From Forficula auricularia (Eukaryota > Arthropoda > Insecta > Dermaptera > Forficulidae): a DNA stretch of 64,000 nucleotides. Below are positions 33,206-44,081 of this stretch, in pieces; the first letter of the stretch is position 1; each line of letters opens with the position of its first letter. Both the position numbers and the translations under genes were made by a program. The DNA lies in NCBI GenBank assembly GCA_024734495.1, contig JALMQS010000265.1, positions 124,001-188,000 of the forward strand, written 5' to 3'. The notes beneath the pieces are model-generated. The model made no database searches. It was not told where the DNA came from and saw nothing but the letters and a program-made list of their open reading frames with translations.

Positions 33206-35340
33206 TTTTGCTTTTTTTATTTTATTTTGTTTTCTGGTTTTTTTCTTAATATATTAAAAATAACATTCGTAATGCCTAAAGCAATGGATTCTTGGATATG
33301 TATATAAATATATAGTTTTTGAAAAACTTTGATAAAAAGAGTTATTTTTATTAGATTACATTTTTTCCCTAATGATTTTACTGTAGAGATTAAAGAAGCC
33401 ATGTTTTTTTATTTCGAAAAAATATGGGCCGGTATGTTCTTTCCTGGTTAATCTTATTTTATCCTATGACCTATAATATATTTGCGAATTACACAGATCT
33501 GTCATGAAAAATTCGTTTGAATAATTTTTTGGGATTCTTATATATTTTTGACTGCTGAATCAGAAAATGAATGTTTTTTCCAATTCACATCATATTTTTT
33601 TCACAAAACTAGAATTAATTATGGCAAACGTATGTGTGAAGGCTCATTCTATTTTAGATTGTAAATATAAATTTATATCAAGAAAAAATTTAAATTTTAA
33701 GGTCAAAATCCAGATTTAGGAAGAAAATATTTTTTCATTGCATATCAGAGGTGTTTTGTCTCAAGGGTCGAACTAACAAGCCCGGTAAGCGTGTTAGTAC
33801 TCGGGTTCAACTCCTGACCGGATGGAGCCCTCTGGTCTGCAATGTAAAATATTTTCAATAATTTGACCATAAAATTGAAATTCTTTTTCTTAATATGTTT
33901 GGTTAATACTATGAGTTGTATTTTCGAAAAGAATCCATCTATTTTTTCAAAAAAAGATTCTCAAATCTTCGGGTTAATTATTTTAATAAGTTTATATATT
34001 TTCTTTAATCATATTTCCTTATTAGTTCATTGAAGAATATGTAAGGGAAAATACTAATATCATAATTTTTGAGTATTTTATGGGGGTTTGAATGAAAAAT
34101 TGAGAAAAAATTGATAATCCAACCTGTTCAAAAAAATTAAGATGTGATGTAATTTTTTTAGATAGTTTTTCTTCTTGAATTTGGGTTTAGGAATCAGAAT
34201 ATCATCTACTCAAAAATTCTAACAACTTTTCAAAATTTAGATTTTGTTGACCTTTTATCTTCCAATTAGAATATTCAGAATCTCTAGAAAATAATCAGTT
34301 TTTGTCACGCCGAATGGAAAGAAAATTTTATAATTATTATTAATGCTTAGTTGGACGCAAGATCGATATTGGTTACTCTTCTTCTTGTTTGAGAGAACGA
34401 AAATTTGCAATATACGAGATGCAGTCCAACAGGGCAGCAAGGTTAAGTTGATAGAGCGTCCGAAGGCACGTCTGGATAGTTATTATTAGTAATAATTTAT
34501 ATTAATTGTAAATGTAACCAAACTCTTTCTGCTATTAGACAGGTGCTGTGAATTTTTTATAATAAATTTTAAAAGGATTTAATTCAAAATTGATTAAAAT
34601 ATCTCCTTTATTATCCTGAAAATATCACTACATGATAAATGTGGTGTTCGAGCTTAATATTTTTATTAAACCCTTGCTTCTTAAAATAATCGAAATAATG
34701 AAAAATTGTTAGAATGTATCTTATATAATATAAAAAAATAAATAAACAAGATTATTTAATTATATAAATTATCATATAATTAGAATACAGGTATGAAACA
34801 CGGAAGTTGTTCTTTTTTTTGAAAAAAAATTTTCCATCCATTTTTCAAAAAGATAAGTCACTCAAATTTTCACATTATTTAATTTAAATTTAATAACACA
34901 GTGTTTTTTAATTTAATCAAAATAAATTGAATATTTCAAAAATTTTTATATCTCATAGAGGCTTTAGATTTTAAAAAGAATATTTTTAATATATTATGGA
35001 AAATATAAAATTAACTAAGTAATATGACTACATAATTTCTCTTTAAATAATTAATTAATTATACATTTAATGTGAACAAAATAATCAAAGAAAAAAATTT
35101 AAAGTGTCATAAAATCAATTCAATTTTTTTCTTCATTTAATTAATTCATCAATCAATCAAAATCAACCATACAAATCAATTTGAATTCAATCGAAAGTGG
35201 TTGAAAGGAGAATTATTGGCATAATTAATAATAATATAATTGAGAGCTTTACAAGACTTGACTTTAAGAATAAATCAATACAATTGTATTTATAACTAAT
35301 AAGCTGCCAGTTGGGTACTTTTGTCTTGCTCAAACCGTTT
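33206..35340. other. AT-rich intergenic stretch with a SINE-like word
   Basis: Downstream of desaturase 2. Only 33770-33835 stands out: CTAACAAGCCCGGTAAGC and GGGTTCAACTCC (B-box-like), resembling a tRNA-derived SINE. The remainder is AT-rich and unrecognised. Confidence 0.4.
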
Positions 35341-35660
35341 GCAGAATCTTTTTTTAACCGTTTCGTAAAAAATATTTTTTAAATTTTGTTTTCTTTTAGA
35401 AAAATATCGGACAAAAATTCATTGAATGAATGTTTTATTTTTAATAATTGACTGGCCAGAAGAGTTAGAAGTAAATCATGTGCATTAGCAAGCATCAATT
35501 GCTCAGCCAAGGTTCCTGGTAGATAATTTCGATGCAAACCATGAAAGGCGTTAAAACAAGCGGTGTCTCTTGGGGTACAAGGTGAGAAACATGAAGATCG
35601 TGTGGTCGAACCACCCATAAAACATCAAACTCAATCACATTGATAGCCCATAAATTTCCT

Positions 35661-35790
35661 AAAACAGGGGCTGGCAACTTTTTTTTTGATAAGGTCCAAA
35701 TGAAACAGTAAAATTTATAGGAGGGCCATATTTATATATTTGACGCGAAATTTTTATTTCCCCCCCCCCCCCCCCCCCCCGATTTTTCTT
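35661..35790 (+). repeat. hAT-like end and poly-C run
   Basis: CAGGGGCTGGCAACTTTTTT followed by AAGGTCCAAATG and AGGGCCATA resembles the CAGGGGTCGGCAACC-type ends of hAT/Charlie elements. A run of about 20 C closes it (35761-35780). Confidence 0.5.
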
Positions 35791-35829
35791 AAATTGTGGA
35801 ATGTTATTCTAGACAAAAAAATAATCGAC

Positions 35830-36640
35830 ACCAGTGGCGGTTGGTGACTTTGCAATCAGGGATTGCTGTCCAAAAAAGTACCCTTCATTTTTTGAAATTT
35901 CATTTTATTTTCACTTTTTTGCAAATGTCATCGAATACGGAATAATTTTTGTTATTTTTCAAATTTAACATTAGATTTAAAAAAATATATATTTTAGGAC
36001 CTTAACTCCGGATACAGCTTTGTGTGAGTGAGCGTAGAAGTCAGAAATTAAATCTTTTGACTTAAACTCCACAGTCCGTGAGATGATATTCGACAATGAA
36101 TCAGCCTGTCCTATAAGAAAATCTTAAATTTCTCCTAATTCTATTGCTATAAGATTAGCACTTTTAGATATTTCCGATCTTATAATTATATTGAGTTATT
36201 AGAAATGGATTAGTCCAGAGATTCTCGAAACATCTTTATTTATTCCTTTTTTTGTATTATTTCTATTTTAATAGTTCCTCAGCGAGAACAATTTTTATTT
36301 GACTAAAACTCGTCTGGACTTGTCTTTGACATGCTTGAACTGGAGGATATACCAGGGAGGGAATTCAACCTTCTATTCGCATCCTTTTCTGAAAAATAAT
36401 TCATTTTAAATGCCCTTTGAAACTATGCAACAATTTTATTTCATTTTTGAGAGCCTATATTATACTTTTCAAAACAAAAAAATGTTTTCTATATAAATAT
36501 TTGAAATAACTGATAATAATTTGAAAATTAAAAGATCCCTCTGAAATGTTGAAGTCGACCTTATATATTTGTGAAAATTCTCTAAATGTGTAAAATTTTT
36601 AGGGATGCGCTGCATCCACAGCATCCATGGGCCGCACGCC
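35830..36640 (-). repeat. Repeat family B and adjoining arm sequence, diverged copy
   Basis: 35830-36000 matches the GTGGCGGTTGGT...AAAAAGTACCCTTCA segment of the inverted-repeat arms. 36100-36640 matches family B in reverse. More diverged than the arm copies. Confidence 0.6.
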
Positions 36641-36824
36641 ACTGATCGAAACCTATTTTTTTTTCGCAGCCTCATTTTTATAAGTTTGTTGAATTTTCAA
36701 TTTCTAGTTTCGTTTCGTCACAATAATTCGAAAAAACTAAGATAAAAAATAAAAAATTAGTCCAATTTGAAAATAAATATTATTTAATTTTTTTTCACAT
36801 TTTCTTAGAAAAAACGAATTGAGA

Positions 36825-36890
36825 GCCATTTTCGGAAAAGACGGTGGCCGGGAGAGATTTCTAATTCCGTGAAGTCACGGGGACTTTGTT
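36825..36890 (-). pseudogene. LINE reverse transcriptase tail fragment
   Basis: On the - strand it reads Val-Pro-Val-Thr-Ser-Arg-Asn-stop-Lys-Ser-Leu-Pro-Ala-Thr-Val-Phe, the same tail as in the LINE relic at 14231-15000, with an internal stop. Confidence 0.6.
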
Positions 36891-37176
36891 ATATGCCGAT
36901 GTTTTTCCTTTGAAAAAGTTTTGTTGATCGTTATTTGTCCTTCGAGATGAGCTAGTCGAGTTTTATCAAAAAAACAAAAAACAAAAACAAACTGGTCACA
37001 AATATTATGAATAGTTGATTTGGATAGACAAGTTGGCCTTCGGGAATTTGGAATGATCTGAACATTTCCATTAAAAGAAAAATAACTTTATGATTGACTA
37101 TGGCGGACAAGATTGATGGGCAAAAGAGAAAGCTAAAATCGTTATGAAATATTTTGGAAATAGGAAGCAAAATAAA

Positions 37177-38980
37177 TAAATAAACTGATGTGGATATCCA
37201 CATGACTTTACCACACGCCTGGCCCCGCTCTTATATTTAGTACTAGCTGCAAGGCCCGCCTTCGGCGGCCCTCTTGCTAGCCAGGGGCACGCCCCCTGGA
37301 CCCCCAACCCTCGAACCCCACCCTTACCCCCAACTCCCACCCACCCCGCACCATGCCCAACCCCCGCCCCCACACCACCACCCCAACACTCCATTCCCGC
37401 ACCCTAACCCATTACCCCCCCCCGCCCCAAAACCCCTCCAGCATCCCCACGCCCGCACCTTGCACCCGTTTCCAACCCCCGCCTCCACACCACCAGCCGC
37501 ACCCCACCCACCTCGGACCCCGCACCCCATCCACCCCGGACCCCGCACCGCGCCCTCCAACCCTGCGCACCACACCTCCGCCTAGCTCCCTGGACCTCAC
37601 CCCCGCTATGCCCCCTGGACTCCCCCTGCACCCCGATCCTACTCCCCTCACTCCTCACCCCACCCCCCATTCCACCCCCGCACCCGTCCTCCGCACCCAG
37701 TTTTTGCATTTCTAGCCTTCTAGTGACCCACAGATTATGTATACAAAATTTGGTTGAGTTTGGCCCAAGAGAAAGAATTTTAATTTTTTAACCCCCCTAC
37801 CCATTTTGGGTGGTTAGTTTTTGCATTTCTAGCTCTCTAGAGGCCCAGAGATTATGTATACAAAATTTGGTTGAGTTTGTTCCAAGGGCAAAAATTTACA
37901 ATTTTTCACCCCCCCCCCTCCCCTTTTTGGAAGGTTTTTTTGGGGAAATTTTTTTAAACAAAAGTTGTCAGAAATCACATCCCCTACAACTTTGTTTATT
38001 ATAAAATTTGCTGTAAGGTTAATAGTTTAGGAGTTATTTGATAATTTTGATTCTTGCGTCCCCCAAACCCCCTTCTGGGGTCAAAATATCAAAACGTAAG
38101 TTAGAAGACATCTGATGTAAATATGAAATTTCATAATAATCCCTTCAACCGTTTTTACGTGAATCGTGAACAACTTTTCGGAAACCACTGAAACAGACAG
38201 ACATACAGACAGACAGGAATTTTGTTGGGGGTGTTTTCGTTCATAACTTTGCTTGAAACGTGTGCAACCAAAATTTGGCGTGATTTGGAGCAATGTACAG
38301 ACAAAACCTTAATTTTATATATATAGATTTAATAAAATCATTTATAATCATTTAGGAGGAGGGTCAAAAAATGAAAATCTAGGCCTTTGGACTAAACCCA
38401 ACCAAATTATGTACCTACACATAATCAGTGGGCCCCCAGAAGCCCATATGGACGGTTAGTTTTTGCACTTATAGAGTTTGGTTCAAGAGCCTACCCCCCC
38501 CCCCCAATTTCGGTCCCAGAAAAAAAATAAAAATTTTTTTGTTATTATAACTTCATTTTATAGTACTTACGATATGTTTCATTTTTCAAATCTCATAATT
38601 TTTATTTTGGAACTCCCCCTCCTTAATTTTGGCTCCAATTTCAAGCAAAATATAATCAGCTCTTAATCTCAACGCATCAAAACAACATGTGAAATTTCGT
38701 TTTGATATTCACTAGTTTTTTAGCTAGTGCGTCCACAAAAATTTGATAACGCATGTACTAACTAACGTCGTAACAGACATTTTGGCAAAACAATAATTAT
38801 CTGGAAAAATATAAGTTTTTCGATGTTCACTTATTTGCTCTTTTTTGTAGACCGAAATGCCATGGATGCGCCCAATTTTTTTAATCAAAATAGTTTAAGC
38901 CGTTTTTGAGATTTTTCGAAAAAAACACTTTTTTCATGCACGTTTACAATACTTGAGCATACCCTGTATGGTATAAAGTA
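37177..38980 (+). repeat. Repeat family A, copy 4, split by a Helitron
   Basis: The left end GACTTTACCACACGCCTGG and the ...TTATATTTAGTA segment continue after the Helitron with TTTAATAAAATCATTTATAA. The minisatellite and the tail CCCTGTATGGTATAAAGTA follow. Confidence 0.8.
37243..38327 (-). mobile_element. Non-autonomous Helitron, 1085 bp
   Basis: On the - strand it starts TCTATATATATAAAATTAAG (5' TC, preceded by A) and ends with a GC-rich hairpin (CCGCC-GAA-GGCGG) followed by GCCTTGCAGCTAG and then T. This is the Helitron signature: insertion between A and T, 3' CTAG with an upstream hairpin, no target duplication. Family A copy 2 at 19266-19290 shows the unoccupied target. The interior holds an extreme C-rich stretch (+ strand 37290-37690) and about two minisatellite units also found in family A. 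No Rep/helicase frame. A second copy starts at 63453. Confidence 0.9.
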
Positions 38981-39285
38981 AAAACACTATTATCATGCAT
39001 GATTACAATTTACTGCACCTAGTATGGTAAAGTAAATAAATGTGAAAGTAAAAATTGTGTTTTTTGAAAGTTCTAACGATATATTAAAGATGAAATTTTC
39101 ACCAAAATATTATCTTTGCATTACAAAGAATTTAAAGGCTTTAATCTCAGATACCGTTAGATATGTTTTATTTCATCCCAGAAGGAATTGATCGTTTTTT
39201 TCGCTGTACATATATCTTTGGTAAGTCCTCTTCCCACGCTTCCAGCGATCTCCAACTACACTAAATTATTTTTCATACATATTTT

Positions 39286-39920
39286 TTACTTTACCATACA
39301 GGGTATGGTCAAGTATTGTAATCGTGCATGAAAAAAGTGGATTTTTTTTCCTTCTTTTTTTCGAAATATTTCAAAAATGACTGAAACTATTTTGATTTAA
39401 AAAATTGAGCAAAACCATGGCATTTCGCTCTACAAAAAAGCTTTAATAAATGAACATCGAAAAAATTATATTTTTCCAGATAATAATTTTTTGTCAAAAT
39501 GTCTGTTAGTATGTGCGTTACCAAATTTTTGTGGACGAGCTAGCTCAAAAACTAGTGTGAATATCGAAACCAAATTTCACACTTAGTTTTGGTCCAAAAA
39601 TCTAGGCTATTTGACCAAACTCAACCAAATTTTGTATACATAATCAGTGAGACCCCAGAAGTCTAAAAATGCAAAAAACTAACCCCACCAAATTGAGGAG
39701 GGGGGGGGGGATCAAAAATGAAAATCTTGGCCATTTTACCAAACTCAACCAAATTTTGTATACATAATTAGTGGGTCCCCAGAAGTCTAAAAATGCAAAA
39801 ACTAACCCCCCTCCCCTAAATGATTATAAATAATTTTATTAAATATTAAATATAAGTGAGGGGCCAGGTTGTATGGTAAAGTCAAGTGGATGGCCACATC
39901 AGAACACGTCAGCTTTTTTC
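39286..39920 (-). repeat. Repeat family A, copy 5
   Basis: From TTACTTTACCATACAGGGT (39287 on) to ACATCAGAACACGTCAGC, with about 1.5 minisatellite units. Opposite orientation to copy 4, about 300 bp away, so copies 4 and 5 form a loose inverted pair. Confidence 0.75.
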
Positions 39921-40020
39921 TTCCTATTATGTTGGAGAGATTACTTCTACCATACAGGTTATGGTCAAGTATTGTTTAATATTAAACTTTTTCACAAAAG
40001 AAACAAAGAGATAGTCTTCG

Positions 40021-40390
40021 CTTGATGAATAAACATATACACATATATATCAAGATGATATATCTGTATATATATATTATTTATTTGTTTGAGACTATAG
40101 CTTCGAAGACTTGGTCTTCATCATCAGTCTTTCTTCAATTATAAATGTTTTTCATGGAGTCAATATCATATGGATACTGAAAACTTGGTGTTCCTTCGTC
40201 ACTGGAAAGCTAGCAACTAAACCATGTTTTCAGTATCCATATGATATTGACTCCATGAAAAACATTTATAATTGAAGAAAGACTGATGATGAAGACCAAG
40301 TCTTCGAAACTATAGTCTCAAACAAATAAATAATATATATATACAGATATATCATCTTGATATATATGTGTATATGTTTATTTGCATCAA
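40021..40390. repeat. Foldback element with ~170-bp arms
   Basis: CTTGATGAATAAACATATAC ... and its mirror GTATATGTTTATTTGCATCAAG enclose arms with TCTTCATCATCAGTC / GACTGATGATGAAGA and a ~30-bp centre. The flank AAGACAATCTC-TTGTTTCT and CTTCTGCTACTCTCGGC links it to 3742, 41000, 46500 and 51404. Confidence 0.8.
40283..40317 (+). ncRNA. Hammerhead-ribozyme-like motif, best-preserved copy
   Basis: CTGATGA (40283-40289), one extra T, 6-bp stem GAAGAC / GTCTTC with loop CAA, GAAA (40306-40309), then ACT-AT-AGT as a palindromic short stem III ending in GTC (40315-40317). All strictly conserved core bases of a hammerhead are present. The extra base after the first box is unusual but, from memory, tolerated in one natural viroid hammerhead. 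Short palindromic stem III is typical of the dimer-acting hammerheads described in Penelope-like elements. Stem I is weak (2 bp plus possible outer pairs). Confidence 0.4.
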
Positions 40391-40969
40391 GCAGAAGACA
40401 ATCTCTTTGTTTCTCTTTGTGAATCAACAACTTCTGCTACTCTCGGCAAAACAAAACTTTTCAATTAAATTTTTTCTCTCATGCCAAGATAAAAAAGCTT
40501 TTTACATCTAATAATAATTTAATAATAATTAATCGGTACGCCACGGAGACGAGTGTAGGCTGCCTTTCGGGCGAGCCTATTATTGAATTCACCCCATAAT
40601 TTTCAAATTTTTTTCTCATGTGTGGAAAAATGTATGGAACGTGGAGAAAAATTGTTTACAACCATGATTTTTTCTGTCTGTATGTCTCTTCTTAGATAGT
40701 TGGTTCTTGTGGTAAATTGTTTGTGATTTCAATGCGGAGAACTGATTAAATTTTGGGATTTATAGCTCTTACAATTAAAAAAATGTAAAATTTTTCACTA
40801 ATCATTATTTTTTGAATAATTTTTTTTTGAGATTTTAATCCGTTTTTATACTAAATAATAATAATCATTCAAAAATCTGTGTTTTGAATTACTATCCTTT
40901 TTTTTAATTGACTTGAGTTTTTGATAAAGCTATATGGTAAATATGTATTAAATGAGACAATAAAAGATT

Positions 40970-41130
40970 TAATTTATTAATAACGAGACTATAGTTTCGA
41001 GGGCTTTGATTCTTTGAACATATCAATTCCTGTGAATCATAAAAAATATAAATAAAAAAATTATTTTGTTCAGCAGAACATACACTCTTTTATTGTCTCC
41101 TTTAATTTATAAAAATTCTGCTCCTCTATA
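40970..41130. repeat. Partial foldback-family copy
   Basis: AACGAGACTATAGTTTCGAG, GCTTTGATTC and CACTCTTTTATTGTCTCC match one arm and the flank of the foldbacks at 3742 and 51404; the second arm is missing. Confidence 0.55.
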
Positions 41131-41134
41131 AATA

Positions 41135-42300
41135 TGTATATGTTTATTTGCATCAAGCAGAGAACAACCTCATAGATATCCCTTTATGGAATATTTTTTA
41201 TTTTATATATAAGAAAAAAATCACTCATATTATAACTAAAAATCAAAAGTCATGTTATAATAATTATTCCAAAAATATAAATTCTTACCTTTTGATAATA
41301 GACCTTCCCACATAAATGTGTAATAGAAAATGTAATGAATTTCCGCTTTTGATTTCCATCATAAACAACAATAATAGGAGCCCTTACATCTTGGAAGGAG
41401 AAAAATCTTACATTAAAAAATTATTATTATTATTATATTTGGAAGTAATGCGTAGGTCTTTGTAATGAAAATTTTGGTTTTTGTATACAAAAAGAAAAAT
41501 TTTCATAAAGGGAAAACTATCTCTGAGTATTGAATTCAGTACTGAAAAGAATGTCGTGTAGAACCAGAATAAGAAAAAGATTTTAAAATTACTTTTATTT
41601 TTATTTATTTATTGATTCATTTATTTGATACAAATCCTATGGAAGTTCACTTGAAACTGATCATACAAAATTTGAATAATGTTATTTATACGTTATTCGA
41701 AAAATCGTGTTTACTGAGGAGGTGGACAACCTCAGAGGACTTTTTCCCCCACTACACGACTTTCATTCTGTTTTTATTATCAGTATAGATGCTGCGCATA
41801 TGGGCGAATTCAGGAATGCCGGTAAAATGTGAATCGAGTTCGCAAAACAAGGATTCTATATCTATAGTATATTACTATCTTAATGATCTGTCATTCCGAG
41901 AATTCAATAGTTTGGCCCGGCTAAAGGCAGCAGAAAAATGATTATATCTTCCAAAATACTTGAGATATCAAATTTGTTCTTATTCGAGGCTAATTAGAAA
42001 AAAACGAGCTAATATTAGGAATTTTTTCAGAATTTTAATTTAATTACTTGAATGATATTGGGATGCTACAAATATCATCAAAAAATGGCCAATTAGAGGC
42101 TCTCTTCTTTAAAGTGAAATGAATTTAAAATCAAACTTTAGGAGGTCTTTGCTTTTACAGATATATATAATGAAAAAACATTTTTGCACCACACGAAAAA
42201 TTTGATATTTCCCAAAATAATCATTCGACTAAAATTTTTTATTTGATTTTTATTTTCGAGGAAAGTGAATACATATAACTTGTAAATTTCAAGGTTGTAT
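41135..42300. other. AT-rich stretch, nothing recognised
   Basis: No open frame of note, no repeat family matched, no RNA gene seen. Confidence 0.5.
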
Positions 42301-42305
42301 CTTAT

Positions 42306-42710
42306 TCGAAAGTTTATAATGTGAATTAAGGAAAACTTTTTTGTGTGATTTTTTTATTATTCAACCAATGTTTCGTCGACTTTTGCCAACTTCTCCAGGG
42401 CTTCTAATAGTTATATCACACATTAGTCTATAAAGTACATTATTTTCTTTTATCTCCGTTACCGATGAAGTTTATCTAATATAATTGTTAGTAAAAAAGA
42501 AAAAAGAAAAATTGTTTATGTGTATGTGTCATATTTTTTGATGTTCAATTTACTGATGGTCTTCATTGGTAAAGGAGATAAAAGAAAATAATGTACTTTA
42601 GACTAATGTGTGATGTAACTATTTGAAGTCCTGAAGAAGTCGACAAAGTCGACGAAACGTTGGTTGAAAAATAAAAAAGTTGTCCTTAATTCCCATTATA
42701 AACTTTCGAA
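42306..42710. repeat. Foldback element, ~405 bp
   Basis: TCGAAAGTTTATAATGTGAA and GTACATTATTTTCTTTTATC on the left mirror the right half ending AAACTTTCGAA at 42710. Each arm carries a GTCGACGAAAC word. Confidence 0.8.
42631..42661 (+). ncRNA. Hammerhead-ribozyme-like motif
   Basis: CTGAAGA, one extra A, perfect 6-bp stem GTCGAC / GTCGAC with loop AAA, GAAA, then AC-GT and T (an NUH site GTT). Stem I: GGTT can pair with the AGTC upstream using wobbles. The mirror arm (42370-42410) is degenerate. Confidence 0.35.
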
Positions 42711-42779
42711 TTAATACACATTATGAACGGAAATGATGATATTTACATTTAATATTTAACATTTTACGTTTTGTCTTTT

Positions 42780-43010
42780 GATGGAAATCTATGATCATGT
42801 TATTTGTAAATGAACATACATTTCTATTTTTTTCTTTTTTCGTGTTTGTTAATTGTTAATTTCTTTTAATTGATCTGTAATTATTTTTATTAATTTCTAT
42901 AGTTAATTTGTATTGATGTTTTGTTGACCTAGCCACCGAGGACTTGTGCCTCTAAGCAGGTCCGAGTAATAAATATTTATTTATTTATTTATTTATTTAT
43001 TTATAATAGC
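42780..43010 (-). repeat. Repeat family D with TTTA tail
   Basis: TTTTGATGGAAATCTATGAT, GACCTAGCCACCGAGGACTT and GCCTCTAAGCAGGTCCGAG, ending in (ATTT)n. The reverse complement of the same family is split by a LINE at 53215-53329 and 59337-59430. Confidence 0.75.
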
Positions 43011-43429
43011 TGTATCTTAATATATTTAGTTTACGAGCTTCAATGCTCTGACACACGGACAAACAGACAGACGTTGTAACGGCACTAATAGGGTTCTGTT
43101 TTACTTTTTAAACGGAACTGACTGTCAGTTCTTAAGTTATTGTGGGTTTTAGAATTCAGACACAGAGATACAAAGAATAGAAACACAGAAAAAAATCATG
43201 GTTCAAAATGATTTTTCTTTACGTTTTAGACACTTATATACATATTATTCTTTGATATATTAATGAGAAAGTTATAAATTTATTTAACTTCATTATTTCA
43301 AGTTAGAAATATATAAATTCAGATATTATTTTGACTTAATATTTGACAAAAATCACATGCTTTCGATTCGCTATCGAATCAAATACAGGAAACTTATAAT
43401 TTATATACATACCCAAAAAGAAATTTTGA

Positions 43430-43640
43430 GTGAATTAAATATTAAGGGCCTCTGCAGTCCGGGCGGCCCTAGTAATTTTATAATAGTTATTCTTTCTGAA
43501 ATAAATTTATCGTCTGTTGATAAACGGTCAATTCAAAACGCTAAATTTTGTTTATTTTAGGAAGGAAGATGCCGGGGGGCATGTGGCCCCCTCCATGCTA
43601 ATGCCCATGGCGCCGTGCCTTCCCCCTACAGTGTAATTTT
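43430..43640. repeat. GC-rich repeat-like patch
   Basis: AGTCCGGGCGGCCCTAGTAA and a palindromic GC-rich patch (GGGGGGCATGTGGCCCCC) stand out from the AT-rich surroundings. The CGGCCCTA-TA word also occurs near 7047. Class unknown. Confidence 0.35.
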
Positions 43641-43952
43641 CAAACCAATTTAATAAAAATTTACAATATATTTTTCATTCATTCTTTCATTAAAATAAAT
43701 AAATAAAATAATTTTCCTTTTTATTACTACTGATATGATTCTCTATTTCGTTAAATAATTGTATTTTTAATGTTGCTCCAGTATTTTTGTTTATGCTAAA
43801 GAAAAATAAGAGAAGAATTTATCCGGTGGAAGTGGATTTTTTGAAGGGTAGAAGGGGAATTTATCACCTTTCGAGCTGGGTCATTTTCTCTTTCGCGCCG
43901 ATAACTAAAGTGGAAGTAAGTAACATGAGTAATCGTGATTTTTCGAATAAGA

Positions 43953-43970
43953 AATAAATGAGGAGAGGAA
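43953..43970 (+). promoter_or_regulatory. Upstream block shared with desaturase 2
   Basis: AATAAATGAGGAGAGGAA, identical to 32032-32049. Confidence 0.45.
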
Positions 43971-44026
43971 AAGGCGTTGACCCTTCACGTGTGTCGGGCA
44001 TATTATTAGTAAACATTCATTCTGAC

Positions 44027-44034
44027 TATATAAG
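44027..44034 (+). promoter_or_regulatory. TATA box of desaturase 3
   Basis: TATATAAG then CAG, exactly 47 nt before ATG 44082. Confidence 0.8.
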
Positions 44035-44081
44035 CAGCCCCTCGTATTATTTAGGTTAGTAAAGTTTATCTCTTGAACGAA

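Noticed and set aside
37274..37715. Pro-rich and Gly-rich frames on both strands
   Set aside because: They arise from the C-rich low-complexity interior of the Helitron; all frames are open because C-rich DNA lacks stop codons.
42960..43010. CRISPR-like or satellite array
   Set aside because: Only a simple (ATTT)n tail of repeat D.
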